Assembly: GCA_029204225.1 (NCBI GenBank)
Contig: CM055113.1
Span: forward strand, 6,296,647 to 6,360,646
Length of the DNA stretch: 64,000 nucleotides
Source: Diphasiastrum complanatum
Taxonomy: Eukaryota > Streptophyta > Lycopodiopsida > Lycopodiales > Lycopodiaceae
Reading direction: 5' to 3'
A model generated the notes under the pieces. That model was given only the letters and a program-made list of their open reading frames with translations, was not told where the DNA came from and did not search any database. The position numbers and the translations under genes were made by a program. Positions 21,941 to 32,308 of the stretch are shown here, one piece after another. Numbering within the stretch: position 1 is the stretch's first letter; the number at the start of each line of letters is the position of its first letter.

Positions 21941-22350
21941 TACATTGTTTGAAAGGGCAAAGTCTTTTTTCAAAGCAATAATTCAATTTTGGCGTATGTT
22001 AGTTTTGATTCCTTTGGTATTATACATTGTTTGGAGGGGCAAAGTCTCCTTTAAAAGCAGTAATTCAATTTTGTCCAATGTTATGTTTGATTCCTTTGGT
22101 ATTATCAACCCATATCGAATCATAGATTATCTAATGGATAAACATGGCAACAAGTAGGAGGGACACTTTTGTGAACATTGGGTGTAGTGGGTGAATATCT
22201 TTGTTCTTCACGCCATGTTGTCTATGCAGTGCACACACAGTCTAGTTCTTATACTTGAGCACTTGTGCCTTGCTTGGAAGGGCAAAGTCTTTTGTCAAAA
22301 GAATGATTCAATTTTGGCCTTTTTTAGTTATAATTCTTTTGACATTCTTG
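21941..22350. repeat. Upstream tandem repeats and a duplicated piece of exon 1
   Basis: An approximately 85-bp unit occurs at 21941-22020, 22023-22105 and 22266-22350 (common text 'gggcaaagtct', 'attcaattttg', 'gattcctttg'). Between the second and third copies, 22141-22212 duplicates the 5' end of exon 1 on the minus strand. It reads VKNKDIHPLHP followed by LLLVAMF, with the start Met changed to Val, so it is a dead fragment. The text 'tagttcttatacttgagcac' beside the TATA box is repeated at about 22242-22262. Confidence 0.75.
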
Positions 22351-23250
22351 TTACAAGTTATATGGGATGTGGCTCCCAAGTCAATCACTATGTCGTAGTC
22401 ATGCTGCATGTAGGTAGTCGACTCTTCATCGACAACTGTGAACACAGTGTCATTCTTCTCGCCATCTTTAGATTCGTCTTTTCTCCTTTATGCTTTCCTT
22501 TTGGATTGTGCCAACATGCATATGTTGAATGTCCCTTTTTCTTGTAGTGTGTGCAAGGTATTGTCGGATTGAGCCAACATCTGTTTGCTGTGTGTCCCAA
22601 CTTGTGACAGTGATCGCAAGTAGAAGTTTCTTTGTTGTAGTTGCCCTTTGTTGAAGACCTCATTTGAGTCTTGTTGATCTTAGGCTTGTTTTTGTTTTTT
22701 TTTTTTCTCTCCCCATACAAAAAGGGCCTTCTTCTGGTCACCGTTTGATTCTCCTTCATCTCTCATCAATGAGATTGACTGTTCTTTCGAATGCCATCTC
22801 AGGCAAGCTCATGATGAGCATTCTTAAGGGCTGATCAGATGAGGGTAGAGATTTCATGAAATACATCAGCTACTGGGGTGCTAGAACTTGGTGATCCTGT
22901 CTAGATGCAGACAGCTAAGCGAAGATCGTTTTGATCTTCTCTACATGCTGATCCAACTCATTGCCATCCCATCGCAAGCTCTGTAGCTGATTGTGGAGGT
23001 GCATGATCGATGCGACTATCCTCACTTTATACTTCTACTTTAGTTTCTCCCATGCTTTATGGCTGTTTTGGTAATCTTCAATCTGCATGAGGATTTTTTC
23101 ATTTATGGAGGATACAATGATCGCCATTGCATGTTCATCTTTTCTTATCGACTCCGCTCTCCTTGAATCTTCCTTTGGAGGATTTTCCTCTATGAGATCA
23201 AGTTGGAAGAACAGAATGTCTTTTGTATTTCGTTTTCTTTTAGTCGACAA
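22330..23250 (-). pseudogene. Ty1/copia gag-protease remnant
   Basis: The minus frame opens at 23250 with a gag stretch (HAMAIIVSSINEKILMQIED). It passes through MHLHNQLQSLRWDGNELDQH, LMYFMKSLP and LPEMAFERTVNLIDERD, and reaches the knuckle CDHCHKLGHTANRC with a second Cys pair (CTHYKKKGHSTYAC). The protease segment DYDIVIDLGATSHITCNKN closes it at about 22340, where DSG has become DLG. Several stops and frame breaks are present. It is the same family as the plus-strand element at 59.9-61.3 kb. No LTR or primer site was found beside it. Confidence 0.85.
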
Positions 23251-24180
23251 AGCATCCTGACATGGTGGCGTGACACTCCTCTTACAATTTTGTATTCTAC
23301 TTCATACATTCTATTGATTTCTGGTCTGCACTTGTGTCTCATCAGATGGAATTAAAAGACAGTTTTACTAATCGTTATAAGAGAGAATTACGCTAAACAA
23401 TAAGTTAACTACATTCTCTTTTAACATTCTTTTGTGGTTGAGTGTGAAAGTCTTAAGCTTACGCCCGATAATTCGATGTGTCCGACTGCTCGTTTGCTCA
23501 ACATCGCATCTTCAGCACTTGTGTAGTAGTTCGATAATTTGATGTCAATGCCTATTGATTTGTCGATTGTTCGGGAAATGCTACAGAAGGGTTGAATGAG
23601 TTCACCATCTTCAACATCAGCAACTATTTTCAAATCTAGACCTAGACCGTACTATGTAGTTTCTACAACTCAAGAAGTCTTGCAACTTGTAAGTTCAGGC
23701 TATCTTTTTCAATATGTATGGTACAATAACGGCCGCATATCTAGATAATTTTTTTTTCCCTAAGGACCAGATCATTTACAGACTCTGATGGATGATATTA
23801 CCTAAAATTTGTTATTACCTTATGATGCAAGAAGTAGCTAACTCCTTGAGTTTAGGTAGGACGCCATTTTTGGAAGATGTCCGAGCATTGAGTAATGTGT
23901 ATATTTCTCCAATTCTTTTTTGCTTAAAAGCCTAAAGCTATTTGGAGACGTTAAATGAAGGAGCATCATAAGATTCCTAGTATATTGTACTAGTAGTGGG
24001 CACTAGCAAAAAAGCCCTTGACTAAGTATGGTTGATCAGGCTACAAAGCCCCTGATTAGACATGTCTAAGTAAGCAATGGCGTGCGTGGTCTTTCTATTA
24101 TGCAGCAAATTAGTTGCTCTAGAATATGATGCTTGATAAACTTCAATACTCCATACAAGATCAGGTTGCGAACTTGCCAG
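23251..24180. other. Unassigned non-coding region
   Basis: No recognisable gene. It contains 'ttcg' rich phrases (about 23460-23580: 'cgattgttcg', 'gtgtccgac') similar to the LTR at 31.9-32.2 kb, so it may be part of a copia LTR. Short open frames appear random. Confidence 0.35.
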
Positions 24181-25466
24181 CTTATGCTGAGTTGATCAGA
24201 TGCCAGAGAAAGTTCAAGTCCCTATTGAATCAGTCCTTATTCCCTCAGTCCATTCCAACATTGACCAATTGAAAGCCACTTTTGCTAAATATAGGTTTGG
24301 GTATTGGATTCAACATTGGGCCAAGTTTGCCCAGGAGGAGATTGAGACAATCATCATGCAAAAATTATTTCATTCTTGCAATCAATGCCTGCAGAGGTAA
24401 GATTGTGTATCATCTTATACAAAAATTCAACATGCACATGAGAAGAGAATTGAATTTAAGCTTTTTCATTTGTTGAGATTGCTGTCTATAGGACCAATCA
24501 GGCCATATAAATGGTCGGGGATTCATGCATTCTTGATGAAAGTGTATTTTCCTTTTTAGGTCGTTTTTCAAATGTCTTTATCAAATATAGTTTTCACAAA
24601 TGCACCTAAGTTTATTCTAGGCCTTTGGGAATTCATTTTATCAGATTTTCCACCACTACTTCTGGAGCTTTTGAGGTTTCTTGCTATTTTCCATCAACAT
24701 CTTAGGAAGTCATCTTGCTTATAAAATTTTTACTTTTCCAATGAATTTGATGACCTAATGATGTCGATTACTTTGCCAAGTATAAGGCGTAATTTGTTAT
24801 ACTCACATTCAAGGAGACTAGAACCTCTTTTGGATCATTTTAATTCTACCCACTTTGTTCGAGGGAGACTTTTCAGCCCTAGCACAAAGTTGGCATTACC
24901 AAGGTCTCAAATAGAAGCTTTTTTATATCCCAACACCATCAAATCCTTGTGCAACAAGCCCCAACTCTGGTCCATAATAAGATATTTGTGGCATAGCTTG
25001 GTTGACATCCAAATTACTCGTTAATTATGATATAACCAACAAACCAGTACATGCATTTCATGTTACAAAAATTACAATTTGTGTTAGAAAATTCAATATA
25101 TTTCCAACACATCAATTCATCCACCATAAGACACAACATTGGGCATCAAGGTGGGTGCATTTCATGGAGGAAAACTGAGATACAAATGACCATCAATAGG
25201 ACATTGATTGAACTCAACACCGTAATATCTTGATCAATCTTAAGCACATTAGTTCACACGTGTTGAAGATTCACTTGTACATGATTTGTGCTTGCAACAA
25301 CACATCAAGACATCATTATTAAAGCAATTTCCCACCTATTAGGAAGCATGAACAAAGGTTAGGAATGACTCTTCTCCTTCATGCTCCGCTCCTTTAGATG
25401 CCATTTGTACTCGAGTTCTCAAGATGTGGAACCTGTATTTTATGGCATTATTGCTACTCAATTCTT
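24181..25466 (+). pseudogene. Exon-like gene fragment, duplicate copy 1
   Basis: An open frame from 24200 (PEKVQVPIESVLIPSVHSNI and DQLKATFAKYRFGYWIQHWA, then KFAQEEIETIIMQ) ends at CTGCAGAG followed by GTAAGA, a good plant donor. After about 150 bp, CTTTTTAG precedes another coding-like stretch (VVFQMSLSNIVFTNAPKFIL, then GLWEFILSDFPP). I do not recognise the protein and it is not TE-like. The block is repeated at 33366-34597 with about 95 percent identity by eye and lies upstream of copia LTR sequence in both places, so it looks like a captured or overrun host gene fragment. Confidence 0.45.
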
Positions 25467-26576
25467 TTCACCTGATTTCTTTCGCGAATCCTTTCGCTTC
25501 GTGCTTCACTTCACTTCGCTTCGCGATCACTTAGCTAAAGGGTAAATCAATTACAGAGCTCACCTAGTTTTTGTTTCATTTTGTTTCGTCCTGTTTCGTC
25601 TCGTCTTGTCTCGTTACAGAGTTTGATTGCTTGATTGATCTTGTCACAGATTATTTCACTTCTTTTCGTTTCATGTAGTTTCGTAATCTGTGCTTCCAGC
25701 ATGAATCAATGTCAGTGCGAGTTTTGATTCGTTTCGTTTTGTTATGTTTTCTTATAGAATTCGTTTCGTTTCATTTGGTTGCGTTATAGAGCCTGATTGA
25801 TCCAACTCGAACAAAAACAATTCGAGTGTCACGAAAAGTTTGCGAATTGTTCGTGATGTGAAAAGTACAGTACTAAGGACCATAAATGAATCTTTGAATG
25901 ATCCACAAGGTGATTGTATGCTTGTTAAACAATCTATTAGAAACTAGTCATCAGAAAACAAGATCTAGTTCAGCAGCTTGATAGGAAACAAGTAGAGACA
26001 ATCAAAGCATTGATCAAATAGAATAATCCAACTCCACACGTGTGGAAATAAGGTTGTAGTACAGCTTGTAGACAGTGTTTACAAAGTGCCAAAGCTGGAT
26101 TTCATTGGAAATCAAGAGTAATCGCCATACAATGAGAGAAAACTCGAGTTTCTCCTTGAGGCTCCAAAAAGTTTCTATCTTCTCACTATGGAGAATGGGA
26201 ATACATAGTAAAACACACTTCCTTTGCAAAGTTAGGTGAAAATCCAACATGTAATAAGGAAGTAGACTCCACTTTCTTGCCCTAATGTGGGTAGGTGCAT
26301 GGTAAGTACAAATCTCATCATAAATCATGGTCTAGATCCTACAAAGTAGGAATCACTACCAAATAGACACACCCACTCCTCTTGACTCGTGGTAACCTAC
26401 TTTAGGTGTGTATGTACAAGTGGCACTTTGGCCACTCAAGTAACCAACAGACAATATTGACAAAATATACAATATTCTACATGGTAGATTTTTCACACGT
26501 GATTTAATTTTGTCAGTTTTGCAACCAGAGTTGTTTTGGCTAGAATTTGCATATTTTGAGTGCATTTTATTGTCAT
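25467..26576 (+). repeat. Copia LTR (5'-truncated) interrupted by a solo LTR
   Basis: The segments 25467-25856 and 26498-26576 together match 35604-36054, the 3' part of the LTR of the mosaic copia family. The start of the LTR and the RNase H end that precede it in the other copy are missing here. The junction 'cacctgatttcttt' shares GATTT with both ends of the missing DNA, which suggests a deletion. The text is rich in 'tttcgtttcgt'-type pyrimidine repeats. Confidence 0.75.
25857..26497. mobile_element. Solo LTR, 641 bp, with 5-bp target-site duplication
   Basis: It begins TGTGAAAAG and ends TTTTTCACA, so it has inverted LTR ends. It is flanked on both sides by CGTGA (25852-25856 and 26498-26502). 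The duplicate locus at about 35970-35980 lacks it and reads straight through (ttcgtaattta), a natural empty site. It has a central CACACGTGTG palindrome (26035-26044). Its first 50 bases match minus-strand sequence near 6060-6105. A solo LTR forms when two LTRs of one element recombine. Confidence 0.9.
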
Positions 26577-26579
26577 CAG

Positions 26580-26592
26580 TGGTATCAAAGCC
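26580..26592 (+). other. Primer-binding site
   Basis: TGGTATCAAAGCC, an initiator tRNA-Met primer site with one change, just 3' of the LTR end. The paralogous site is 36060-36072. Confidence 0.8.
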
Positions 26593-26651
26593 TACCTTGT
26601 CATAATCTAACATAGTCGAAGGCTATCAGATCCAAGGGGCTGAGCATTCAA

Positions 26652-27044
26652 ATGATCAACCATCAACAAGTGTACACAAATTCAGAAGCAATGGCTTATA
26701 TCAACAGCATACAGAGCAAGATCTGTATAGTTCTAGATTCTTCAGGATCTAACTTTCTAGCTTGGAAAGTTAAGACATCATTGATACTAAAGGGTGAGGG
26801 TTTATTCCCCTGGGTGGATGGCACAAAGGAGATGCCTACGACATCAGACAAAGAGCTACGCAAGTGGAAGGAGAAAAATGACAAGGTAGTAGCCTTGCTA
26901 TCTTCATCCATCGAAAGTAGTCTCACACTTGACCTGGTAACACTCTCCAAGAAAAAGGAGATGTGGGATACACTGCTCACGATATTTCAAACAGAATCTC
27001 GAAGTCAAATCATGATGTTGGAAGATCAGCTGACCAATCTATAG
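26652..27044 (+). pseudogene. Ty1/copia gag N-terminal region, copy 1
   Basis: The 130-codon frame has the N-terminal gag layout: NFLAWKVKTSLILKGEG, then ELRKWKEKNDKVVALLSSSI and EMWDTLLTIFQTESRSQIMM. It ends at a stop after LEDQLTNL, where the sequence continues 'WDEKDLTS', so the stop is probably a mutation. About 200 bp later it changes to gypsy sequence. The paralog is at 36134-36510. Confidence 0.85.
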
Positions 27045-27249
27045 TGGGATGAGAAAGACCTCACTTCTTTTTTTGACGGTGACCATAGAGTTTGCGTTGA
27101 TGCGTACTTTGTACGTGGTACCCTGATATAGGATGTGGAAATTAGATTTCACCTCATCTCATGTGGCATATGCGTGGATAGCCATGTCCATGTGTGCGTT
27201 ATCTTGTCAATAAAACTTGCAACACATGGTGAATTACTAGATGGTTGCT

Positions 27250-27812
27250 ACTGTTGTTGGAGTTTGATTTTTGAAAGGGCAAACAACATTATATGGTAGA
27301 TCATGTGTCACGGATAAAAGGGAAGGAAGCTGCAATCCATCCCGATGTTGAGCTACCTGATGTTGTCATGTTTTACATTGATACAGTACCAGAATGGGCC
27401 GTTGACATAGTTGAGTATCTTATGCGGGGCCAACAAGATAAATCACTACCGAAGGTGGAACAGCGGAAGTTGATTCTAAAATCTAGACCTTATCAGCTAA
27501 TTGTTGGCCAACTTTATCAATGAGGATCTGATAGTATCCTTTGAAGATGTATTCTCCCCCATGAGGCCACCCAGATTATCTCAATTTCACATAAAGGTAT
27601 GTGTGGTGGTCATTTTGCATCATACTTTATAGTTCGAAAGATTTCGCAATCAGGATGTTGGTGGCCAACGATTCATAAAGATACAAAAGAATACTTGAGA
27701 AAATGTGAGCTAGGAGACCAACAAGATTGAACTATGATCTATTGCATCCAGTTCTAGCTCAAACACCTTTTGAAAAGTGGGGACTTGGACTACATCAGTC
27801 CAATTCATCCAG
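27250..27812 (+). pseudogene. Ty3/gypsy RNase H end and integrase zinc domain inside a copia element, copy 1
   Basis: The frame 27293-27523 reads DHVSRIKGKE and then ELPDVVMFYIDTVPEWAVDI followed by VEYLMRGQQ, matching the gypsy connection 'DHLSRI...PD..LF.I...PW.ADIVNYL'. A further frame reads GGHFASYFIVRKISQSGCWW and PTIHKDTKEYLRKCE, the HHCC integrase domain. The polarity agrees with the copia gag upstream. The sequence stops at 27812, where a 444-bp repeat begins; in the paralog (36.77-37.4 kb) it continues to the integrase core. Confidence 0.85.
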
Positions 27813-27814
27813 CT

Positions 27815-28259
27815 ACAATTGAAAGTACCATATGAGGCTGCTTCAAAACTAAACTAGGCAAGGCCGCAATGCCCTCTAAGGAGAGTGGACACCAACCAAA
27901 CCGTAAACAGAAGCTGGGTCGTAAAAAATAAACTTTAATCGACCAACAGAAGTAGCCACTAACCCAACCCATTTTTTTATTGTTATCGTCGCGTAGGAAA
28001 TTGCTTCAAGCCTACATGCAGCGGCACTCAACAACTTCCAAACAGCAAGGAAGATGGAGACATCATTTTTTGTAATTTTTTTGCAGTTTGAAATTTTGGA
28101 AATTAGTTTGTCGCAAGTATTTAATAGACATTGTAATGTTAGAAGAACTAGATAAAATTTGTAATTTTAAGTTTATGAAAATGATGTATGTTTTGGTTAT
28201 GAGTTATGCATTTTGGTAGTAATTATAATGATGTTGTATTGAAGAACATAATCCTCGAG
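27815..28259. repeat. 444-bp dispersed repeat, copy B
   Basis: Near-identical to 16519-16962. It interrupts the gypsy-type integrase sequence at 'ccagct', whose undisturbed form is at 37295-37300. This places a real insertion or rearrangement boundary at 27812-27815. The right end runs into a perfect palindrome. Confidence 0.85.
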
Positions 28260-28271
28260 GATTATGTTCTT
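28242..28271. repeat. Perfect 30-bp palindrome centred on CTCGAG
   Basis: Arms AAGAACATAATCCTC and GAGGATTATGTTCTT meet without a spacer. Copy A of the 444-bp repeat keeps only the left arm up to CTCGAG, so the boundary of that repeat falls at or just past the palindrome centre. Confidence 0.9.
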
Positions 28272-28417
28272 GCGTAAACCTTTAACGAATATTGCTTGGT
28301 GGATTTTAAATTTTTTATTTTAAAATTAAAATTTTAAACTGATTTGACTTGTAATGTTCTATGTCAGGTACAAGCCCAATGTCAGGAACTGAATGCCAAC
28401 TCAACCGAGTCTTCAAC

Positions 28418-28665
28418 ATAAGTCTTGATCGAGCCGAGTCCTAGATTTCGATCGAGTCTTTTGCATACCATCTCGACTGAGCCTTCTTGACCTGACTCTC
28501 GACCGAGCCGAGTCCTGAATCTCGTCTAAAGTCCTCTGCATACACTCTCGACTGAGCCTTTTTTACTTCAATCTCGATCGAGCTGAGTGCTGAATCTCAA
28601 TATGCTTTTAATCTAGACCGAGTCAGGCTGACTCAATCTCGACCAAGCCGAGCCTGTCTTCAACA
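28418..28665. repeat. Tandem repeat, about 75-bp unit, rich in CTCGA and TCGAG
   Basis: Three and a half units start at about 28418, 28494, 28569 and 28635. Each opens tct(t/c)ga(t/c)cgagc(c/t)gagt, and most continue with 'ctgaatctc' and 'ctcgactgagcc'. The palindromic cores CTCGACCGAG and CTCGATCGAG recur. It lies just outside the LTR at 28840. Confidence 0.75.
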
Positions 28666-28839
28666 ACATATCCAACCTAGGGCTTCAACATGATGGGGCA
28701 AGGGAGTATGGAGAACACAAATGGAGACGAGAGCAGAAATATTTGCGGAACAGCTCTCCCGCTACAATGGGCTGCTAGATGCAAAAACAGTCTAATAGAT
28801 TGTTTATGCTAAATATAATCACAGCTCAAATGTTTTGTT

Positions 28840-29543
28840 TGTTGGAGTTTAATCCTACTCCTACTCATCATAATTGCCCTCCTTCCTTCCTCTCAATTTT
28901 ACTCTCTCAAATGAAGACTGCAGAAAATGAACTGTTTTTCAACAATTTACATATTTGAACTATTTGTCGCTACAGTCTGTATTTTTACTCAAGAATTTCC
29001 ACAGGCGAAAAATCCGAAAAATGTGACACTGAATTTTTCCTCACAATTTTACATAGGCAAAAAATCTGACACTGTCGCCCTTGTTAGTTTTGAACTTTTC
29101 TAAGCATTAAAGGTTTTGCGAAAAAGACGACAAAGTGTTCACTGAAAGTTTTAGTCCATTTCAGGCACTTCCAGAAATACGACACTTTTTGCAAAAAATT
29201 CAAAAAGGCAACACTCTGTAGATTTACACGAGATTCCACACAGGCGATAGTTGCCTTCATAGAGTGTCGCGACGATCGTCTGCAGATTTACAAGGGATCC
29301 CAAATACAGACCAGTCCGTCTTCACAATCCAATAATAAACCGGTCTATTGATGAGTCTAATAGTTGTTAACTATCTTGTAATTGTAAAGTTAAGATAACA
29401 TAAGATCTTCCAGCTGCTATATAAGTAAATGAGTGATTGACGGAAGAAAGAGATTCAAATAAGAGATTCAAAAAGGATACTCAAGCAAAGATCAAACGAC
29501 CAGAATGGGTCATCTAGTAGCTGACTCCTCAAAGTTAGTGATT

Positions 29544-29609
<66 letters not shown>

Positions 29610-30093
29610 TATATTTAGAACTTTAGCAATTGATTTGAGTTTGTAACTAAAACCACGCGCTTATCAGCGTAATTGTATTGTGGTCTGATTGTTGTTTTAT
29701 AGCATTATTATATGGATTTGCTACTGTTCTACATCTTTGCATTCTTGTTGAATGAAACTGACTCTCACTCCTCTTACGCAAACATCATTATAAGAAAATG
29801 TATGGTTGTCTTTGATGCCTAAGCTATTTCTACATTCTCTTCATATCAGGTTATCAACATTAGAGAATTGTATGGCGGTCTCAGACGCCTAATCGTTTTT
29901 GCAATATCTCTTTCATGGCAGTCTAAGACTCCTACACTAATAGTCTAACCCAACACAACAAAACAACTCGTAATCTTCGTTCTCCATGTTATAATCAACG
30001 ATCCTGTTAACATAGTTATTATTGTTCTTTCATTATTGTTTTAATCTATTGGTATCTATTAGAGTTGATAATCTCACTACACACCACCAAACA
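28840..30093 (+). repeat. Copia 5' LTR, about 1.25 kb
   Basis: It starts TGTTGGAGTTTAATCC, the same start as the 3' LTR at 31294, and ends ...CACCAAACA four bases before the primer site at 30098. A TATA-like CTATATAAGT lies at about 29415-29424. An AT dinucleotide run of more than 60 bases (29546-29608) sits downstream of it. The 3' copy shares about the first 565 bp at roughly 90 percent identity and is then truncated. Confidence 0.85.
29546..29608. repeat. (AT)n microsatellite
   Basis: About 31 uninterrupted AT units inside the LTR; the truncated 3' LTR does not reach this point. Confidence 0.95.
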
Positions 30094-30097
30094 TATT

Positions 30098-30110
30098 TGG
30101 TATCAGAGCC
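30098..30110 (+). other. Primer-binding site
   Basis: TGGTATCAGAGCC, a full match to the initiator tRNA-Met primer consensus, just inside the 5' LTR. Confidence 0.92.
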
Positions 30111-30133
30111 ATGGTTTATTGGATTACTAGAGT

Positions 30134-30400
30134 CTAGAAGTTATAATAGAACTTAATACGTTCTCCCCAGCTTGCATCAGAATATCCACTGAGCTGATGA
30201 AGATTGTCGTTGCTGACATCTCCATAGCAAATGCACTGGTCCATGGTAGCTCGAATATACCTCATGACTCTTATGAGAGCCTTCCAATGGGTAATGCCAA
30301 GATTAGCCATATATTGGTTGAGTGAGCTTACTGCAAAAGAGATATCTGGTCTTGTACAAACCATTGTGTACATGAGCGATCCAAATATCGATTGATAATA
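30134..30400 (-). pseudogene. Inverted copia RT/RNase H fragment inside a plus-strand copia element
   Basis: Minus frame: KYYQSIFGSLMYTMVCTRPD, then ISFAVSSLNQYMANLG, HWKALIRVMRYIRATMDQCI and LSGYSDASWG. The TRPD-to-SDASW block is intact in reading. It lies directly after the primer site of the plus-strand element, where gag should be, and is fused head to head to plus-strand RT at about 30395. It matches the same fusion at 19.05-19.40 kb. Confidence 0.85.
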
Positions 30401-31282
30401 CTTGGTATGGAGATCAACAGAGATCGCGCAAGCAGAAGGATCACTATAAGCCAAGAGTCCTATCTAACCAATGTACTTCGCAGATATGGCATGGAGGACT
30501 GCAAACCGATAGACACACCCATGGATCCAGGATTCAAGTTGTCTAAAGACATGTGCCCCAGAACTCAAGCAAATCAGCAAAAAATGTGCAGGTATCCTTA
30601 TCAATCTGTCATAGAATTTATAATGTATTCTATGATCTGCACATGATTTGATCTAGCATATGTGGTGAGCACATTATCTCAGTATATGTCCAATCCAGGC
30701 CTATAACACTGGGAAACTCTGCAAAGAGTACTGAGGTACATTCAAGCTTCAAAGCACTATGCTTTGAACTACAATGGTAATACAGAAGTTGCACTCACAC
30801 TAATCACATACTCATATTCAGATTGGGCAGGAGATGTGGATACCAAAAAATCCACATCAGGATATATTTGTTTCCTTGCAAGAGGACCCATTTCATAGAA
30901 CAACAGAGAGCATAAATACATTTTGTTGTCCTCTACAGAATCCAAATATGTTGCAGTTACATCAGCAGTGAAGGACATAATTTGGCCCAGAAGGCTACTA
31001 CAGGATCTGCAATTCTCACAGATCGGTCCAACAATGCTCCAGTGCGACAATCAGAGCCATATAGCTCCATTTTCTAAACCCACGAACTCATAATAGAACT
31101 AGACACATAGAAGTTCAATTTCATTTTCTTAGAGAGAAGGTTCAGAACCAAGATGTACTTAGTTACTGTCATACAGACAATATGTTGGCTGATATTTTGA
31201 CAAAGCCATTGTCTAGAGATAAACATTCTACCTTAGTAGATATGATAAATCTCAATTGCTATTCAGATTCGTAGTAGTAAGC
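30392..31282 (+). pseudogene. Copia RT end and RNase H of the element at 28.84-31.86 kb
   Basis: It reads LGMEINRDRASRRITISQES, CKPIDTPMDPGFKLSKDMCP, then LAYVVSTLSQYMSNPG and YSDWAGDVDTKKSTSGYICF. It continues LLSSTESKYVAVTSAVKDII, LQCDNQS and DNMLADILTKPL to the end. Stops at several points (after NPGL and PIS, among others) show decay. Gag, protease, integrase and most RT are missing, so the element is an internal-deletion derivative about 3 kb long. A polypurine tract (TTAAGGGGGAG, 31283-31293) follows. Confidence 0.88.
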
Positions 31283-31860
31283 TTAAGGGGGAGTGTTGGA
31301 GTTTAATCCTACTCCTACTCATCCTAATTGCCCTCCTTCCTTCTCTCAATTTTACTCTCTCAAATGAAGTCTGTAAGAAATGAACTGTTTTTCAACAGTC
31401 TGCATATTTGAATTGTTTGTCACTATAGTCTGCATTTTTACTCAAGAATTTCCACAGGCGAAAGACCCAAAAAATGTGACACTTACACAGGCAAAAGACC
31501 CGACACTGTCACCCTTGTCGCTTTCGGACTTTTCTGAACACTAAAGGTTTTGCGAAAAAGATGACAAAGTGTTCACTGAAGGTTTTAGTCCATTTCAAGC
31601 ACTTCCAGAAATGCGACACTGTTTGCAAAAAATGCGAAAAAGATGACACTCTGCAGATTTACATGGGATTCCACACAGGCAGCGATAATTGCCTTCATAG
31701 AGTGTCGCAACGACCGTCTGCAGATTTACAAGGGATCCCAAGTACAGACCATTTCGTCTTCACACTCCAATAATAAACCAGTCTATTGATAAGTTTAATA
31801 GCTGTTAACTATCTTGTAATTGTAAAGTTACGATAGCACAAGATCTTCCAGCTGCTATAT
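31283..31860 (+). repeat. Polypurine tract and truncated 3' LTR
   Basis: TTAAGGGGGAG at 31283-31293 primes plus-strand synthesis. The LTR starts TGTTGGAGTTT at 31294 and matches the 5' LTR up to the TATA region (gctgctatata, 31851-31860). There it is cut and joined to an opposite-orientation LTR. The 92-codon-class open frames in it are not genes. Confidence 0.85.
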
Positions 31861-32308
31861 ATGGCTAACTAATAAAAGAATACTTAATTCGTATTTTACA
31901 ATTAGAATTAAGGCACTATGTGCTATGGGCAGTCGCTTTCGGACAATATTTGATTTTATTCGGTCATGATAAAGGTATTGTTCATGAGTTACCGATTGTT
32001 CGAGTTGACTATTTGAGCTGATAGTGACATATGACTAATTGGTAAAGTTGAATTGTCAATGTCAAATGTCTACCAAATAGTTGGTGTCTGATAAGTCGAT
32101 GTGTCTAACAAGTAGTCAGAGTAGGCCGAATAGTCGGTATCAGTTGAGTCGTCAGCAGGACACTGTCATCTATTTTTTTTTATTTCTATAGACTGTCAAG
32201 AAACAAGTGTATTTCTGTAGAGTATGCGACTTTTCAAGTATTTACAACAGTTAGTGAATGGATCTAGATTAGCAAAGAGATAGGGATGGAGAAAATAGGA
32301 ATCCAACA
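31861..32308 (-). repeat. Copia 3' LTR, minus strand (partial)
   Basis: On the minus strand it starts TGTTGGATTCCTATTTTC at 32308, preceded by a purine tract, and matches 20279-20700. It is truncated at 31861 against the other LTR. Confidence 0.75.

Noticed and set aside
29546-29608. The long AT run as an origin or centromere-type signal
   Set aside because: It is a simple dinucleotide microsatellite inside an LTR.
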